Source: Saccharopolyspora pogona
GTDB taxonomy: Bacteria; Actinomycetota; Actinomycetes; Mycobacteriales; Pseudonocardiaceae
DNA: 64,000 bases
Reading direction: 5' to 3'
Assembly (NCBI RefSeq): GCF_014697215.1
Contig: NZ_CP031144.1
Location: forward strand, 1 to 64,000
A program made the translations under genes and the position numbers. The first letter of the stretch is position 1; every line of letters starts with the position of its first letter. Shown here in pieces: positions 50,533 to 58,778 of this stretch. The notes beneath the pieces are model-generated. The model worked only from the letters and a program-made list of their open reading frames with translations, was not told where the DNA came from and ran no database searches.

Positions 50533-51159
50533 TTAGCGCTGGGACGACGTCGCGCAGCCGGTGAGCTGGGCGAGGTCCTGGGCGAGGCGGGTCACGGGCG
50601 CCGGGAGCGGCCCGGCCGTCGGATCGGGCCGAGCGGATCGCCACTCCGTGATCCACGGGATTTGCCAAGCCCGCGGATATGCCCTGGACACAACCTTCGT
50701 GAACTGCCGAACGGCCGAATCCGGCCGAACCGGCGCATCGGCGACGAGCACCAGGCCGAGCACCGAGATGCTGGCCGGGATCAGCCCGGTGATCGCCTGA
50801 CGGGCGAAGTCCTGCGCGTGCACGAGGCCGTCACTGTGGTTGCGGGCGACGACGACAACGAACGGCGATTGCCCACCGCCGCCGGCGGGCAGTTGCCGCC
50901 GCGCATCCCCCGCCAGCCGCGGCATCGCGTGCACGAGCGTGCTCACGCCCGCACCGCCGTGCAGGCCGACCAGCCACACCCACGGGTTGCTGTGGCCGGC
51001 GTCCGGCCACGGCTGCACGGCCCCGTTCCAGGCGCGTACCTGCCTCCATCCGGGCGGGGGCTCGACTCCAGCGCAGCCGGCCCGCTCAGCGTTCGCTGCT
51101 GCGGTCGACGAGGCCCACGTGAACGGGGCCAACGTCTCCGGGATTTCAACTGCTGTCAC
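50533..51159 (-). CDS. DUF6668-like protein, first gene of the secretion operon
   Basis: The 208-residue protein has a degenerate P-loop-like start in WLVGLHGGAGVSTLVHAMPR, followed by VVVVARNHSDGLVHAQDFAR and VLGLVLVADAPVRP, the layout of a ParA/MinD-like fold with GGAGVST in place of GKGGVGKT. Such proteins head actinobacterial transfer operons and may position the channel. The missing lysines make ATP hydrolysis doubtful. Confidence 0.6.
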   Translation of the reverse strand: MTAVEIPETLAPFTWASSTAAANAERAGCAGVEPPPGWRQVRAWNGAVQPWPDAGHSNPWVWLVGLHGGAGVSTLVHAMPRLAGDARRQLPAGGGGQSPFVVVVARNHSDGLVHAQDFARQAITGLIPASISVLGLVLVADAPVRPDSAVRQFTKVVSRAYPRAWQIPWITEWRSARPDPTAGPLPAPVTRLAQDLAQLTGCATSSQR

Positions 51160-51160
51160 A

Positions 51161-51219
51161 TGTTCAAACTACAACATTCTGCTACGAGATGCACGAACTG
51201 TTGTACATAGTTCAAATTG
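51161..51219. promoter_or_regulatory. divergent promoter/operator between secretion operon and regulator
   Basis: AT-rich region with GTTCAAACT at 51162-51170, a GAACT-N9-AGTTC dyad at 51195-51213 centred on TGTACA, and GTTCAAATT overlapping it. It sits between two divergent operons, so one regulator, probably the HTH protein at 51307, could control both. Confidence 0.5.
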
Positions 51220-51306
51220 CTGCATACTGTGGCGGGGTGTCGCGATCGATCGGGAAGCGCACGCGAGAATCCACGACGACAGACGAGGTCGACCGAAAGA
51301 TGGCCA

Positions 51307-51555
51307 ATGAGCGAGAAACAGCAGGGCGAGACGCCCGGAAGCTGGGAAGAGCAGGTCGCGGGTCTGGAAGAGCTGCTGACCGCGAAGGAAGCGGCGATCG
51401 TGCTTCGCATGCACCCGGTGACCGTCCGCAGGCTCGCGGCCGAGGGGGACATCCCCGGCACCAAGATCGGCAACGAGTGGCGCTTCCGAAAGTCGGCCCT
51501 GCTCAAGTTGTTGCAGGTCGAGCTCGACACGCCGCCAGAGGCATCGCAGGAGTAG
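51307..51555 (+). CDS. excisionase-family HTH regulator
   Basis: The 82-residue protein carries a MerR/excisionase-type winged helix: LLTAKEAAIVLRMHPVTVRR, LAAEGDIPGTKIGNEWRFRK, SALLKLLQVEL. It is the first gene divergent from the secretion operon and lies beside AT-rich dyads, so it is the likely local transcription regulator. Confidence 0.75.
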   Translation: MSEKQQGETPGSWEEQVAGLEELLTAKEAAIVLRMHPVTVRRLAAEGDIPGTKIGNEWRFRKSALLKLLQVELDTPPEASQE

Positions 51556-52046
51556 CCCTGCTGGTGGCGGGGTGCGGCGGTGGCAGCACGCCACCCGCCG
51601 CACCGCCACCACCTCCGGCCGTCCCCGCGACGCAGGGCGACCCGCAAAGCTCGTGCGACGGGCTCGCACTTGCGTGGCTGGCCGCCGACACCACCACCGA
51701 CACAGGGCCGGACGCCGCCCGCCACCGCGCCGCCGAGCAGTACGGCACCCCGCGCCTGCAACAGCAGATCGGCGACGCCGACCCGACCCGACCCGATGCA
51801 CAGTGGAGCGAGTGGAGCGCCCACCGCGCCCGCATCATCACCGCGACCGGCACCTACAACGGCGAAGCGCCTCCCACTCCCGGCGAGGGCGACCGCGGCC
51901 GGTTTGCCGCCACCCTCACCACCCGCACCGCCACCGGCGCCGACGGCTGGAACTCTCCCCTTCCGGATGTGGTGGTCTACTGCACGCTGGTCGAGCAGGC
52001 CGGGCAGTGGCGCGTCGACGACCTGCAGACCGGGATCGCCCAGTGA
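51477..52046 (+). CDS. secreted lipoprotein of the transfer region
   Basis: The basic-hydrophobic N-terminus ends in a lipobox, GIAGVALLVAGCGGG. The mature part (SSCDGLALAWLAADTTTDTG, VVYCTLVEQAGQWRVDDLQ) is a small extracytoplasmic domain with two cysteines. The start is uncertain: GTG 51477 lies inside the HTH gene in another frame, and no better start codon precedes the signal segment. Its stop overlaps the peptidase start, so export of both products may be linked. Confidence 0.55.
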   Translation: MALPKVGPAQVVAGRARHAARGIAGVALLVAGCGGGSTPPAAPPPPPAVPATQGDPQSSCDGLALAWLAADTTTDTGPDAARHRAAEQYGTPRLQQQIGDADPTRPDAQWSEWSAHRARIITATGTYNGEAPPTPGEGDRGRFAATLTTRTATGADGWNSPLPDVVVYCTLVEQAGQWRVDDLQTGIAQ

Positions 52047-53080
52047 CCGCCGGCAAAACCTCCACGCTGGTCGGTGGAGGCGTCGCCGCAGTGGGCATGC
52101 TCGGGATGATGCTGGGCATCGTGCTGGGAGGCTCGGCCCAGATCAACCTCGCCGACCTGGGCACCGTCGGCATCGGTAGCCAGCTCAAGCCCGGTGTCGT
52201 GCCTGCGCAGTACGTCGAGCTGGTGCAGCGCGCCGGGAGCCAGTGCCCCGAGATCACGCCGCCGCTGATCGCCGCGCAGATCGATCAGGAAAGCAAGTGG
52301 GACCCGACCGCCGGCAGCGGCAAGGGCGCGCAGGGGATCGCGCAGTTCATGCCGGGCACCTGGCGCACCTATGGCCGTGACGAGAACGGCGACGGGTTGG
52401 CCAACGTCTACGACCCGGCCGACGCCATCCCCGCTCAAGGCCGCATGATGTGCGAGCTGATCGACACGATGAAGGGCTGGCTGAAAGCAGGGAAAGTCGA
52501 AGGCGATCTCGTCGACTTGGCCCTGGCCGGCTACAACGCCGGTCCGGGCGGACCCAACAGCGACAAGGGCGTGTACGTCCACGGCGGAGTTCCGCCTTAC
52601 GCCGAGACCCAGACCTACATCAAGCGGATCCGGAAACTGGCCGCAGAGTACGCCCAGCCCGCGCCGACCGTGCCGGCAGGAAACGGGGCCGGGTGGGTCA
52701 CTCCGGCGGCCGGCCGCTGTAGCTCGCCGTTCGGGCCGCGATGGGGGACGTTCCACCGGGGACAGGACATCGCAGGTCCGATCGGCACGCCGATCCTCGC
52801 CGCTTCCGCCGGCACCGTCATCGCCTCTGGTCCCGCGTCCGGCTACGGCCTGTGGGTGAAGATCCAGCACCCCGGCGGGGTCGTCACGATCTACGGCCAC
52901 AACAACCGCAACACGGTCGCGGTCGGGCAGCAGGTCGCCGCCGGCCAGCAGGTCGCCGAGATCGGCGACCGGGGCCAGTCCACCGGACCCCACCTGCACT
53001 ACCAGGTCGAGGTCAACGGCCAGCCCGTCGATCCGGTCAGTTGGCACCAGCAGCAGGGAGCGCCGCCGTTGTGCGGCTGA
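52043..53080 (+). CDS. lytic transglycosylase and M23 peptidase fusion
   Basis: Cell-wall opening enzyme of the secretion system. After a membrane anchor (GGGVAAVGMLGMMLGIVLGG), residues 70-190 are a soluble-lytic-transglycosylase domain with catalytic Glu83 in AAQIDQESKWDP, then GAQGIAQFMPGTW and LAGYNAGPG. Residues 240-335 are an M23/LytM endopeptidase with HRGQDIAGPIGTPI, VVTIYGHNN and GPHLHYQVEV, which hold the zinc ligands. GTG 52043 overlaps the preceding stop. Confidence 0.85.
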   Translation: MTAGKTSTLVGGGVAAVGMLGMMLGIVLGGSAQINLADLGTVGIGSQLKPGVVPAQYVELVQRAGSQCPEITPPLIAAQIDQESKWDPTAGSGKGAQGIAQFMPGTWRTYGRDENGDGLANVYDPADAIPAQGRMMCELIDTMKGWLKAGKVEGDLVDLALAGYNAGPGGPNSDKGVYVHGGVPPYAETQTYIKRIRKLAAEYAQPAPTVPAGNGAGWVTPAAGRCSSPFGPRWGTFHRGQDIAGPIGTPILAASAGTVIASGPASGYGLWVKIQHPGGVVTIYGHNNRNTVAVGQQVAAGQQVAEIGDRGQSTGPHLHYQVEVNGQPVDPVSWHQQQGAPPLCG

Positions 53081-53086
53081 TCACCC

Positions 53087-53551
53087 ATGACCGAGCTCGC
53101 GAATCTCCTGCTGATCGCCGCACCGACCGTGCTGGCGGTGTGGATCACCACGCACCAGGTCGCGGTGTGGTGGCGACGTCGCCGCCCCGCGTACCACGAT
53201 CTCGCCCCCGACCTGCGAGCCATCCGCACCGAACGCCGTACGAGCCCGCGCGACGAATCCCGGCTGTTGCTGACCTGCTACGGCCCGGCCGCCGCCGACG
53301 AAATCGCCTGGCAGCGCCGGGTCGCTGACGTCGAGGACGCCATCGAAACCGCGCTGCTGCGCGCCGGAACCGACGACGCCGCAGCACTGGCCTTGCGCCA
53401 CGACCAGGGCCACGACACCGCCGGGCGGTGGCTGTGCTGGACGATCCCCGCCCCGCACGGCCCCCAAGTGATGCGCGTGCTGCCGCGCCTGCTGACCAAC
53501 CGCGGCCGTTTCACCGCCGACTACCACCTGGTACTCGGCGAACCCCGATGA
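53087..53551 (+). CDS. hypothetical membrane-anchored protein, 154 residues
   Basis: One N-terminal helix (ANLLLIAAPTVLAVWITTHQ), a basic WWRRRRP stop-transfer, then a cytoplasmic part (HDLAPDLRAIRTERRTSPRD, WQRRVADVEDAIETALLRAG). A later segment, WLCWTIPAPHGPQVMRVLP, recurs as LQCWAIPGPHGPALLTIL in the protein at 55702, so the two are related. Function unknown. Confidence 0.6.
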   Translation: MTELANLLLIAAPTVLAVWITTHQVAVWWRRRRPAYHDLAPDLRAIRTERRTSPRDESRLLLTCYGPAAADEIAWQRRVADVEDAIETALLRAGTDDAAALALRHDQGHDTAGRWLCWTIPAPHGPQVMRVLPRLLTNRGRFTADYHLVLGEPR

Positions 53552-53569
53552 ACGAGAAGGAGTTGCTCC

Positions 53570-54094
53570 ATGGCTGTGAAGACTGTTTTCAAGATCACCT
53601 ACCGGCAGTGTGGCCACACCGAGGAGAAGGATCTCAGTAAGAAAAAGGCCGCCGACCGGGCCGGGTTCGCAAGGTGGCTGGAGCAGAAGGCCACCTGCAC
53701 CGACTGCTGGCGGGCCGAACAAGGGCACCCGCCCCGCGGCGAATGGATCGAGGACAGAGCCCAATGGCTCGCTACCAAACGCGAGCAGGAGAACCAGGAT
53801 GCCGAGCAGTGGGCCAAGGACGCCCAGATGCCGCCGCTCAACGGCAGCGAGAAGGCCGTGGCCTGGGCCAGCCGGGTGCGCCACCAGGCCCTGCGCGAGC
53901 TCTACATCTGGGCTGTCCAGGACGATCACGCCCCTGACGACTACGACCTTGCCGAGGAGACCGCGCGAACGATCGACCGCGCGAGCTGGTGGCTCGACCA
54001 GCGCAAGCAGATCGAGGACGACCCCGGGGCGCTGCTGGAGTTGCTGCAGTCGGCCGCCGACGGGGGCGGCGTCGACTGCGAAAACACCTACTGA
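53570..54094 (+). CDS. hypothetical protein with zinc-like Cys/His motif
   Basis: ATG 53570 follows AAGGAG. The start (FKITYRQCGHTEEKDLSKKK, ATCTDCWRAEQG) contains CGH and CTDC that could bind zinc. The rest is helical (WASRVRHQALRELYIWAVQD, ARTIDRASWWLDQRKQIEDD). No family recognised. Co-transcribed with the cell-wall enzyme and replication-type genes. Confidence 0.55.
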   Translation: MAVKTVFKITYRQCGHTEEKDLSKKKAADRAGFARWLEQKATCTDCWRAEQGHPPRGEWIEDRAQWLATKREQENQDAEQWAKDAQMPPLNGSEKAVAWASRVRHQALRELYIWAVQDDHAPDDYDLAEETARTIDRASWWLDQRKQIEDDPGALLELLQSAADGGGVDCENTY

Positions 54095-54116
54095 CGAACT
54101 GACGAGGAGAAACACA

Positions 54117-54362
54117 ATGCCCGGCCCGATCAGCGCAGAACAGATGCAAACCGCCATCGCCCACGGCACCGCAACGCCGCTGCTGCCCGAGGGCGTGCCC
54201 GGCCCGATCCACCACAGTGGACAGTGGTGGTGCATCCCCCACGGCGACGCCGACTACCAGCCCGTTTCCGGTGAACAGGCCGCCGAGCTCGACCAGTTCG
54301 CCGAGCGCCTGGCCGCCGGAGCCCAGGCACTCCAGCGCGCCCAGGGGCAATCATGGCGATGA
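54117..54362 (+). CDS. hypothetical protein, 81 residues
   Basis: ATG 54117 after GAGGAG. Reads ISAEQMQTAIAHGTATPLLP, IHHSGQWWCIPHGDADYQPV, then a helical C-terminus. The stop lies inside the next gene's first codons. Unknown function. Confidence 0.55.
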   Translation: MPGPISAEQMQTAIAHGTATPLLPEGVPGPIHHSGQWWCIPHGDADYQPVSGEQAAELDQFAERLAAGAQALQRAQGQSWR

Positions 54363-55705
54363 CCCCACGTGAGTTCGCGGAACGATCCCTGCTCGGTGTG
54401 CTGCTCGACGAGCCCGGCCGCCTACGCGACCTGGACTATTTGCGCGCCGAGGACTTCCGGTCGCCCGCCTACCAGGTGCTGTATCGCACGCTCGGTGAGA
54501 TGGTCGCCGAAGCCGACGCAGCACTGGCCGAGACCCTGGCCGACGAGGATTTCGACTGGCAGGACGAGATGCTCGGCGACGACCTGGTTGTCGGCGGCGT
54601 CGCCTACGACCGCACGGAGTACAAGATCGTCGACGGCGAGGTCGAACGACGCAGCGCCGAGGAAACCCGGCGACTCCGCGAAGAACAGGCACACGAGGAC
54701 TACCAGGTGCCGGGAGTCGACCCGGTGACGGTGCACACCCGCCTACGGGAATCGGGAGACCCCCAGGTCATGCGCAGCCAGCTCCTCACCGCCCCCGGCC
54801 TGCACACCTTGATGGCCACCGCACCGGCCCGCAGTGCCCAGCCCGAGGCCTACGCACAGATCGTCCTGGAGTCCTCGATCCGGCGGCAGGTCGAGGCCGC
54901 CGGCCTACGGGTCGGCCATGCCGCCGACACCAGCCCGGAGCTGGCCGGCCTCCTGGCCGTCGTCGACACCGCGCTGGCCGAGGTCGACGACGCCCGGCAG
55001 CGCTGGGAAGCCCTGCACCCCAGCGGCGACGCCGCACCCGCGCCGCACCGCGAGCACTTGATTGCAGTCCAGGCAGATGCCGAGGTGTGGCTCGACCTGC
55101 CGCAGCAGGCACTCGTCGACGCCGAAACGGGTCTGGTCGCCGAAGCGCTGACCACGCCCCGGATTCTCGCCGAACTCGCCGCCCAGGTGCAGCCCGGCGA
55201 TTTCGGCGACAAGTCGCTGGGCGCGACCTGGGCGGCCGCGGTCGAGGTGCACGCCGCCAGCGCCACCCGAGGCCCGCACGTCGACCCGGTGACCGTCGCT
55301 TGGCAGCAGCAGCGCCAGGCCGCCGTGCACGGCGAAGGCCTGCCCGTCGAGCAGCTCGCCGAGCTCAGCCAGTCCGGATCGCTCGGTGCCGGGCACGCCC
55401 ACCGGTGCGCGAACGTCGTGCTGCGCGGATCCCTGATCAGGCTGACCACGACCGCCGCCCGATCCGTCACCGACGCCGCCCAGCAACCCGGGCTGCAGCC
55501 CAGCGACGTCCTGCACACCTCCACCCTCGCGCTGCAGGCGGTCGTGGCCACCGCCCGCCGGGTCGGCAGCCCCGCCGCCCAACTCGCCCGCCAAGCCGCG
55601 CCCGGTCCGCCAGCCAGAGAGGTGAAACCCGAAGCACAGGGCCGCGGCGAGCGGCCACCGATCGCCCGCTGCACCCCGAAGGTGCAGCCCGAGATGAGGC
55701 GATGA
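54353..55705 (+). CDS. protein with DnaB-helicase N-terminal-like domains, no helicase motor
   Basis: The 450-residue protein begins EFAERSLLGVLLDEPGRLRD and DYLRAEDFRSPAYQVLYRTL, the signature of the DnaB N-terminal domain that binds primase. A second similar segment follows in the middle (ETGLVAEALTTPRILAELAA, QVQPGDFGDKSLGATWAAAV). No Walker motifs follow, so there is no ATPase motor. It might bind the host primase or DnaB during plasmid replication or transfer; that is inference. Confidence 0.7.
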   Translation: MAMTPREFAERSLLGVLLDEPGRLRDLDYLRAEDFRSPAYQVLYRTLGEMVAEADAALAETLADEDFDWQDEMLGDDLVVGGVAYDRTEYKIVDGEVERRSAEETRRLREEQAHEDYQVPGVDPVTVHTRLRESGDPQVMRSQLLTAPGLHTLMATAPARSAQPEAYAQIVLESSIRRQVEAAGLRVGHAADTSPELAGLLAVVDTALAEVDDARQRWEALHPSGDAAPAPHREHLIAVQADAEVWLDLPQQALVDAETGLVAEALTTPRILAELAAQVQPGDFGDKSLGATWAAAVEVHAASATRGPHVDPVTVAWQQQRQAAVHGEGLPVEQLAELSQSGSLGAGHAHRCANVVLRGSLIRLTTTAARSVTDAAQQPGLQPSDVLHTSTLALQAVVATARRVGSPAAQLARQAAPGPPAREVKPEAQGRGERPPIARCTPKVQPEMRR

Positions 55706-56169
55706 TGACGCTGATCAACCCCACCCCGGCCGCCGCCGCGCACCAGCGCGGCGGCACCACCCTGCGCCGAGTCCACCGAGGACTCAAGCGCCGCGCCATC
55801 GAGCTGGTCGCCGCCGCCTGGCCCTACCGCCCGCAGCTGGTCGAGCCCGACGAACTGGACCGGGTCGTCGACTACGCCAACGGCGGCCGCCGGCTCGCGC
55901 TCGTCATGGACCGGCCTGACTCCACAGAGGCCGCGTGGCTGCAGCATCGCGAGATCGTCGAGCGCGAGTTGGACGCGGTGCTCCACGAAGCGGGCATCGC
56001 GTCGACCGCCCGCGAATTACGCCTGCATGCAGGCAAGGGCGGCCAGTTGCGTCTGCAGTGCTGGGCGATCCCGGGCCCTCACGGACCAGCACTTCTCACC
56101 ATCCTCAGCGAGCGCCTGGTCGTGCTCGACCTCGCCGACGAACCCGGCGTGACCATCACATCCGATTGA
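55702..56169 (+). CDS. hypothetical protein, 155 residues, related to the 53087 product
   Basis: ATG 55702 overlaps the preceding stop. Reads LKRRAIELVAAAWPYRPQLV, HREIVERELDAVLHEAGIAS and LRLQCWAIPGPHGPALLTIL, the last resembling a segment of the membrane-anchored protein at 53087. No membrane helix here. Function unknown. Confidence 0.55.
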   Translation: MMTLINPTPAAAAHQRGGTTLRRVHRGLKRRAIELVAAAWPYRPQLVEPDELDRVVDYANGGRRLALVMDRPDSTEAAWLQHREIVERELDAVLHEAGIASTARELRLHAGKGGQLRLQCWAIPGPHGPALLTILSERLVVLDLADEPGVTITSD

Positions 56170-56184
56170 AAGGGACGAATCATC

Positions 56185-56346
56185 ATGGCTGACCGCATTC
56201 CGATCTCCGACCTGCTCACAGCCCAGCAGGACACCATCGAAGACCTCACCGCGGCGGTGGCGCGGCACGAGCGGCAGATCACCCAGCTGATCACCGCGCT
56301 GACCCAGGCCGGCATCCCCATCCCGGATCTCGGCCGTGAGGAGTGA
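56185..56346 (+). CDS. 53-residue hypothetical protein
   Basis: ATG 56185 follows AAAGGGACG. The protein (RIPISDLLTAQQDTIEDLTA, AVARHERQITQLITALTQAG) forms one amphipathic helix or coiled coil. It overlaps the next gene by four bases, so the two are coupled. Confidence 0.6.
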   Translation: MADRIPISDLLTAQQDTIEDLTAAVARHERQITQLITALTQAGIPIPDLGREE

Positions 56347-57557
56347 GCACCATGCCCACCACCAGGAAAAGCCGCCGATCGCCCGAGGAAGCCCGCGCCG
56401 CCCGCGAGGAACGCCTCGCCGAGACCCACCAGCTGATCACCGACTACGTCGAGAGCATCAGCAGCGGCGAGGACTGGAAACGCTGGCTCGATGTCGCCGC
56501 CCGGTTCCACACCTACTCACCGAACAACCAACTGCTGATCGCACTGCAAAAGCCCGACGCCACCCAGATTGCGGGCTATAACGCCTGGCAGGACCTGGGC
56601 CGCCAAGTCCGCAAAGGCGAGAAAGGCATCACGATCCTGGCACCGGTGACGGCCATCGTCGGCTGGCGGCTGAAATCCGGGGAGGTCGTCGAATCCGAGA
56701 AACCGGTGCGCAAGACCGACGTACCGCCAGGCGCGGTGCCGGTCCGGAAAATGGTGGGCGCGAAATCGGTCAAGGTTTTCGACGTCGCCCAAACCGACGG
56801 CGAGCCTCTACCGCAGCGCCCAATCCCCGACCCGGTGTCGCTGGACGGGCCAGCACCGGAGGGCATGCGCGAAGGCTTGGCCGCGATCGTCGCCGAACAC
56901 GGCTTCACCCTCACATCCCAGCCCAGCAGGCTGGGAGAAGACGGCTACACCGACTTTGCCAGCCGAAACATCAACATCACCCCTGGTCAATCCGATGCGC
57001 AAGCAGCGTTGACACTGGCTCACGAAGTCGGGCACATGCTCATGCACGACCCAACAACCCGTGACCCCGACGAACCCGGTCACCACCGCGGCATCGGGGA
57101 AGTCGAAGCCGAATCCGTCGCGTACCTGATCGCGGGGCACTTCGGTTACGACACCCGCGACAACAGCTTCCCGTACGTGGCCGGCTGGGCAGGACAACGC
57201 AACCCCACCGAGGTCGTGCGCTCCACCGCGGAGAAGGTCGTGCGCACCGCCGGGGACATCATCGAGCGCATCCAGCCGACTGCCGACGGGCAAGTCGACG
57301 AGCAGCTCCACCAGCGCGCCGTCCTCACCCGCGCCGCGGCCGCGACCGTCAATGAACCCCACACCACCACGGAAACCACGGCCGAGCCGCAACCGGACAC
57401 CACGCAACGGCATGCAGCGGCGCCGGCCGTGCTGCTGGCCCGCCAAGCTGCGCCACGTTCGCCGACCACGTCGAAGCAGGGGCCCCAGTCTCACGGTGAG
57501 CGCCCGACCACCCACCACACCCGAGGCCAGCAGCAGGCTTTCGACCTCGGCCTTTGA
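56343..57557 (+). CDS. ArdC-like antirestriction protein with metallopeptidase domain
   Basis: Residues 1-130 match the ArdC N-terminal ssDNA-binding domain (WLDVAARFHTYSPNNQLLIA, YNAWQDLGRQVRKGEKGITI). Residues 170-300 hold a zinc metallopeptidase domain of the ImmA/IrrE type, with HEVGH at 227-231 and a third ligand in EVEAESVAYLIAGHFG. ArdC proteins protect incoming conjugative DNA from restriction. The tail is Thr/Pro-rich and disordered. GTG 56343 overlaps the previous stop; ATG 56352 is an alternative. Confidence 0.85.
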   Translation: MSTMPTTRKSRRSPEEARAAREERLAETHQLITDYVESISSGEDWKRWLDVAARFHTYSPNNQLLIALQKPDATQIAGYNAWQDLGRQVRKGEKGITILAPVTAIVGWRLKSGEVVESEKPVRKTDVPPGAVPVRKMVGAKSVKVFDVAQTDGEPLPQRPIPDPVSLDGPAPEGMREGLAAIVAEHGFTLTSQPSRLGEDGYTDFASRNINITPGQSDAQAALTLAHEVGHMLMHDPTTRDPDEPGHHRGIGEVEAESVAYLIAGHFGYDTRDNSFPYVAGWAGQRNPTEVVRSTAEKVVRTAGDIIERIQPTADGQVDEQLHQRAVLTRAAAATVNEPHTTTETTAEPQPDTTQRHAAAPAVLLARQAAPRSPTTSKQGPQSHGERPTTHHTRGQQQAFDLGL

Positions 57558-57620
57558 TCACGAAACCCTGGAGGGGCCGGGCCGAATATTCGGCCCGGCC
57601 CCTCCAGGGTTTCGTGATCA
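57555..57620. terminator. 66-bp perfect palindrome, bidirectional terminator
   Basis: Two 33-base arms are perfectly complementary with no loop, starting TGATCACGAAACCCTGG and centred on AAT/ATT. The first three bases are the stop codon of the plus-strand ArdC-like gene, and the last three are the stop codon of the minus-strand methyltransferase. A bidirectional terminator is the simplest role; a recombination junction is possible. Confidence 0.8.
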
Positions 57621-58778
57621 GGGCGTTGCGTCAGCGATGACGATCTCGGACATCCCCGGCGTGTCGAGCCAGAGCTGGTGCCTTCCGTCGGCGCTCACGG
57701 TCAGCCCGTAGCGCTGGATCCCGGGTCGGCCGTGGTCGTCAAACCACGATTCGAGAATCGGTGTCAACTCCGTCCACAAGCGACGTTGCCCGGCTTGGTG
57801 GACGACGCCTTGGCCGTCGCCGGTGGCTTCGACGCGCGCCCACGACCCGGTGCCCGGGTGCAGCCACCGGTAGGAGGTCACCGCGCCGTTCTCGTCATGG
57901 GTGAAGACCAGCCGGCTGCGGTCGGCGACGAGATCGGCGAAGAACGCGGCCATGGCGAAATCGACATCCCACGGCACCTGCTCGCGGTGCGTGCTGTCGG
58001 CCTCGCCGGAGGTCGCGTCGACAATCTGCCGCCCCTGCGGCCCGGATGGTTCTCCGGCCGATCGCAAGGGCATGAACCCGGCCGGGGACAAAAACCGGCC
58101 CGAGACGGCATCACCATCGTCCGTGCGGCGAAGAAGAACGAGGCCTTTACTGATGTTGACCAGGATCGCGCCCTCCGGTGCGAGCTGTTCCAGCCACGCA
58201 GCCGGAATCCGGCTTACCGCGCAGGTCGCGATGATCCGGTCGAACGGAGCCCGCTCGGGAACACCGGCCGCACCATTTCCGCTGACCACCACTGGGCGGT
58301 AGCCGGCCGCGGTCAGCGAGGGACGTGCGGCGGCGACCAGCTCGGCGGCGACATCGATGGTCGTGACGTTGTCCTCGCCCAGCGCCGCACACAGCAACGC
58401 CGCGTTGTAGCCGGTCCCAGTCCCGATCTCCAAGACTTGATGCCCACGCCGGGCGTCGAGTTCCTCCAGCATGGAGGCCATCAGACTCGGCTCGGTCGAC
58501 GAGCTGACCGGAACGCCTGCGTCGTCGAACTGGGTGATCAGCGTGTCGTCGGTGTAGGCCGCAGCCAGCGCCGACGCGCGGCGCTCGGTGTCCGGTGCGG
58601 TGGTGTCGTGATAGACGAACGTGCCCGATCCGGGCGTGTGGAGCGCGAATTGGGGCGCGAACAGGTGGCGTGGAACGGTCCGGAACGCCTCCCGCCACAT
58701 GGGAGTGGTGAGCACGCCGGCGGACAACTGCTCGGTTAGCCCGTTGCGCAGCGCGGTGGTGTCATCGAGGGTGGTCAT
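57618..58778 (-). CDS. PIMT-like O-methyltransferase of a graspetide cluster
   Basis: SAM-dependent methyltransferase of the protein-L-isoaspartate type: VPRHLFAPQFAL, MLEELDARRGHQVLEIGTGT for the SAM-binding glycine loop, VTTIDVAAELVAAARPSL, and RIIATCAVSRIPAAWLEQL. The 386 residues exceed plain PIMT because of a C-terminal domain, as in methyltransferases of graspetide clusters. Such enzymes methylate an Asp in the macrocyclic peptide, which then forms an aspartimide. ATG 58778 overlaps the ATP-grasp stop by four bases. Confidence 0.8.
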   Translation of the reverse strand: MTTLDDTTALRNGLTEQLSAGVLTTPMWREAFRTVPRHLFAPQFALHTPGSGTFVYHDTTAPDTERRASALAAAYTDDTLITQFDDAGVPVSSSTEPSLMASMLEELDARRGHQVLEIGTGTGYNAALLCAALGEDNVTTIDVAAELVAAARPSLTAAGYRPVVVSGNGAAGVPERAPFDRIIATCAVSRIPAAWLEQLAPEGAILVNISKGLVLLRRTDDGDAVSGRFLSPAGFMPLRSAGEPSGPQGRQIVDATSGEADSTHREQVPWDVDFAMAAFFADLVADRSRLVFTHDENGAVTSYRWLHPGTGSWARVEATGDGQGVVHQAGQRRLWTELTPILESWFDDHGRPGIQRYGLTVSADGRHQLWLDTPGMSEIVIADATP

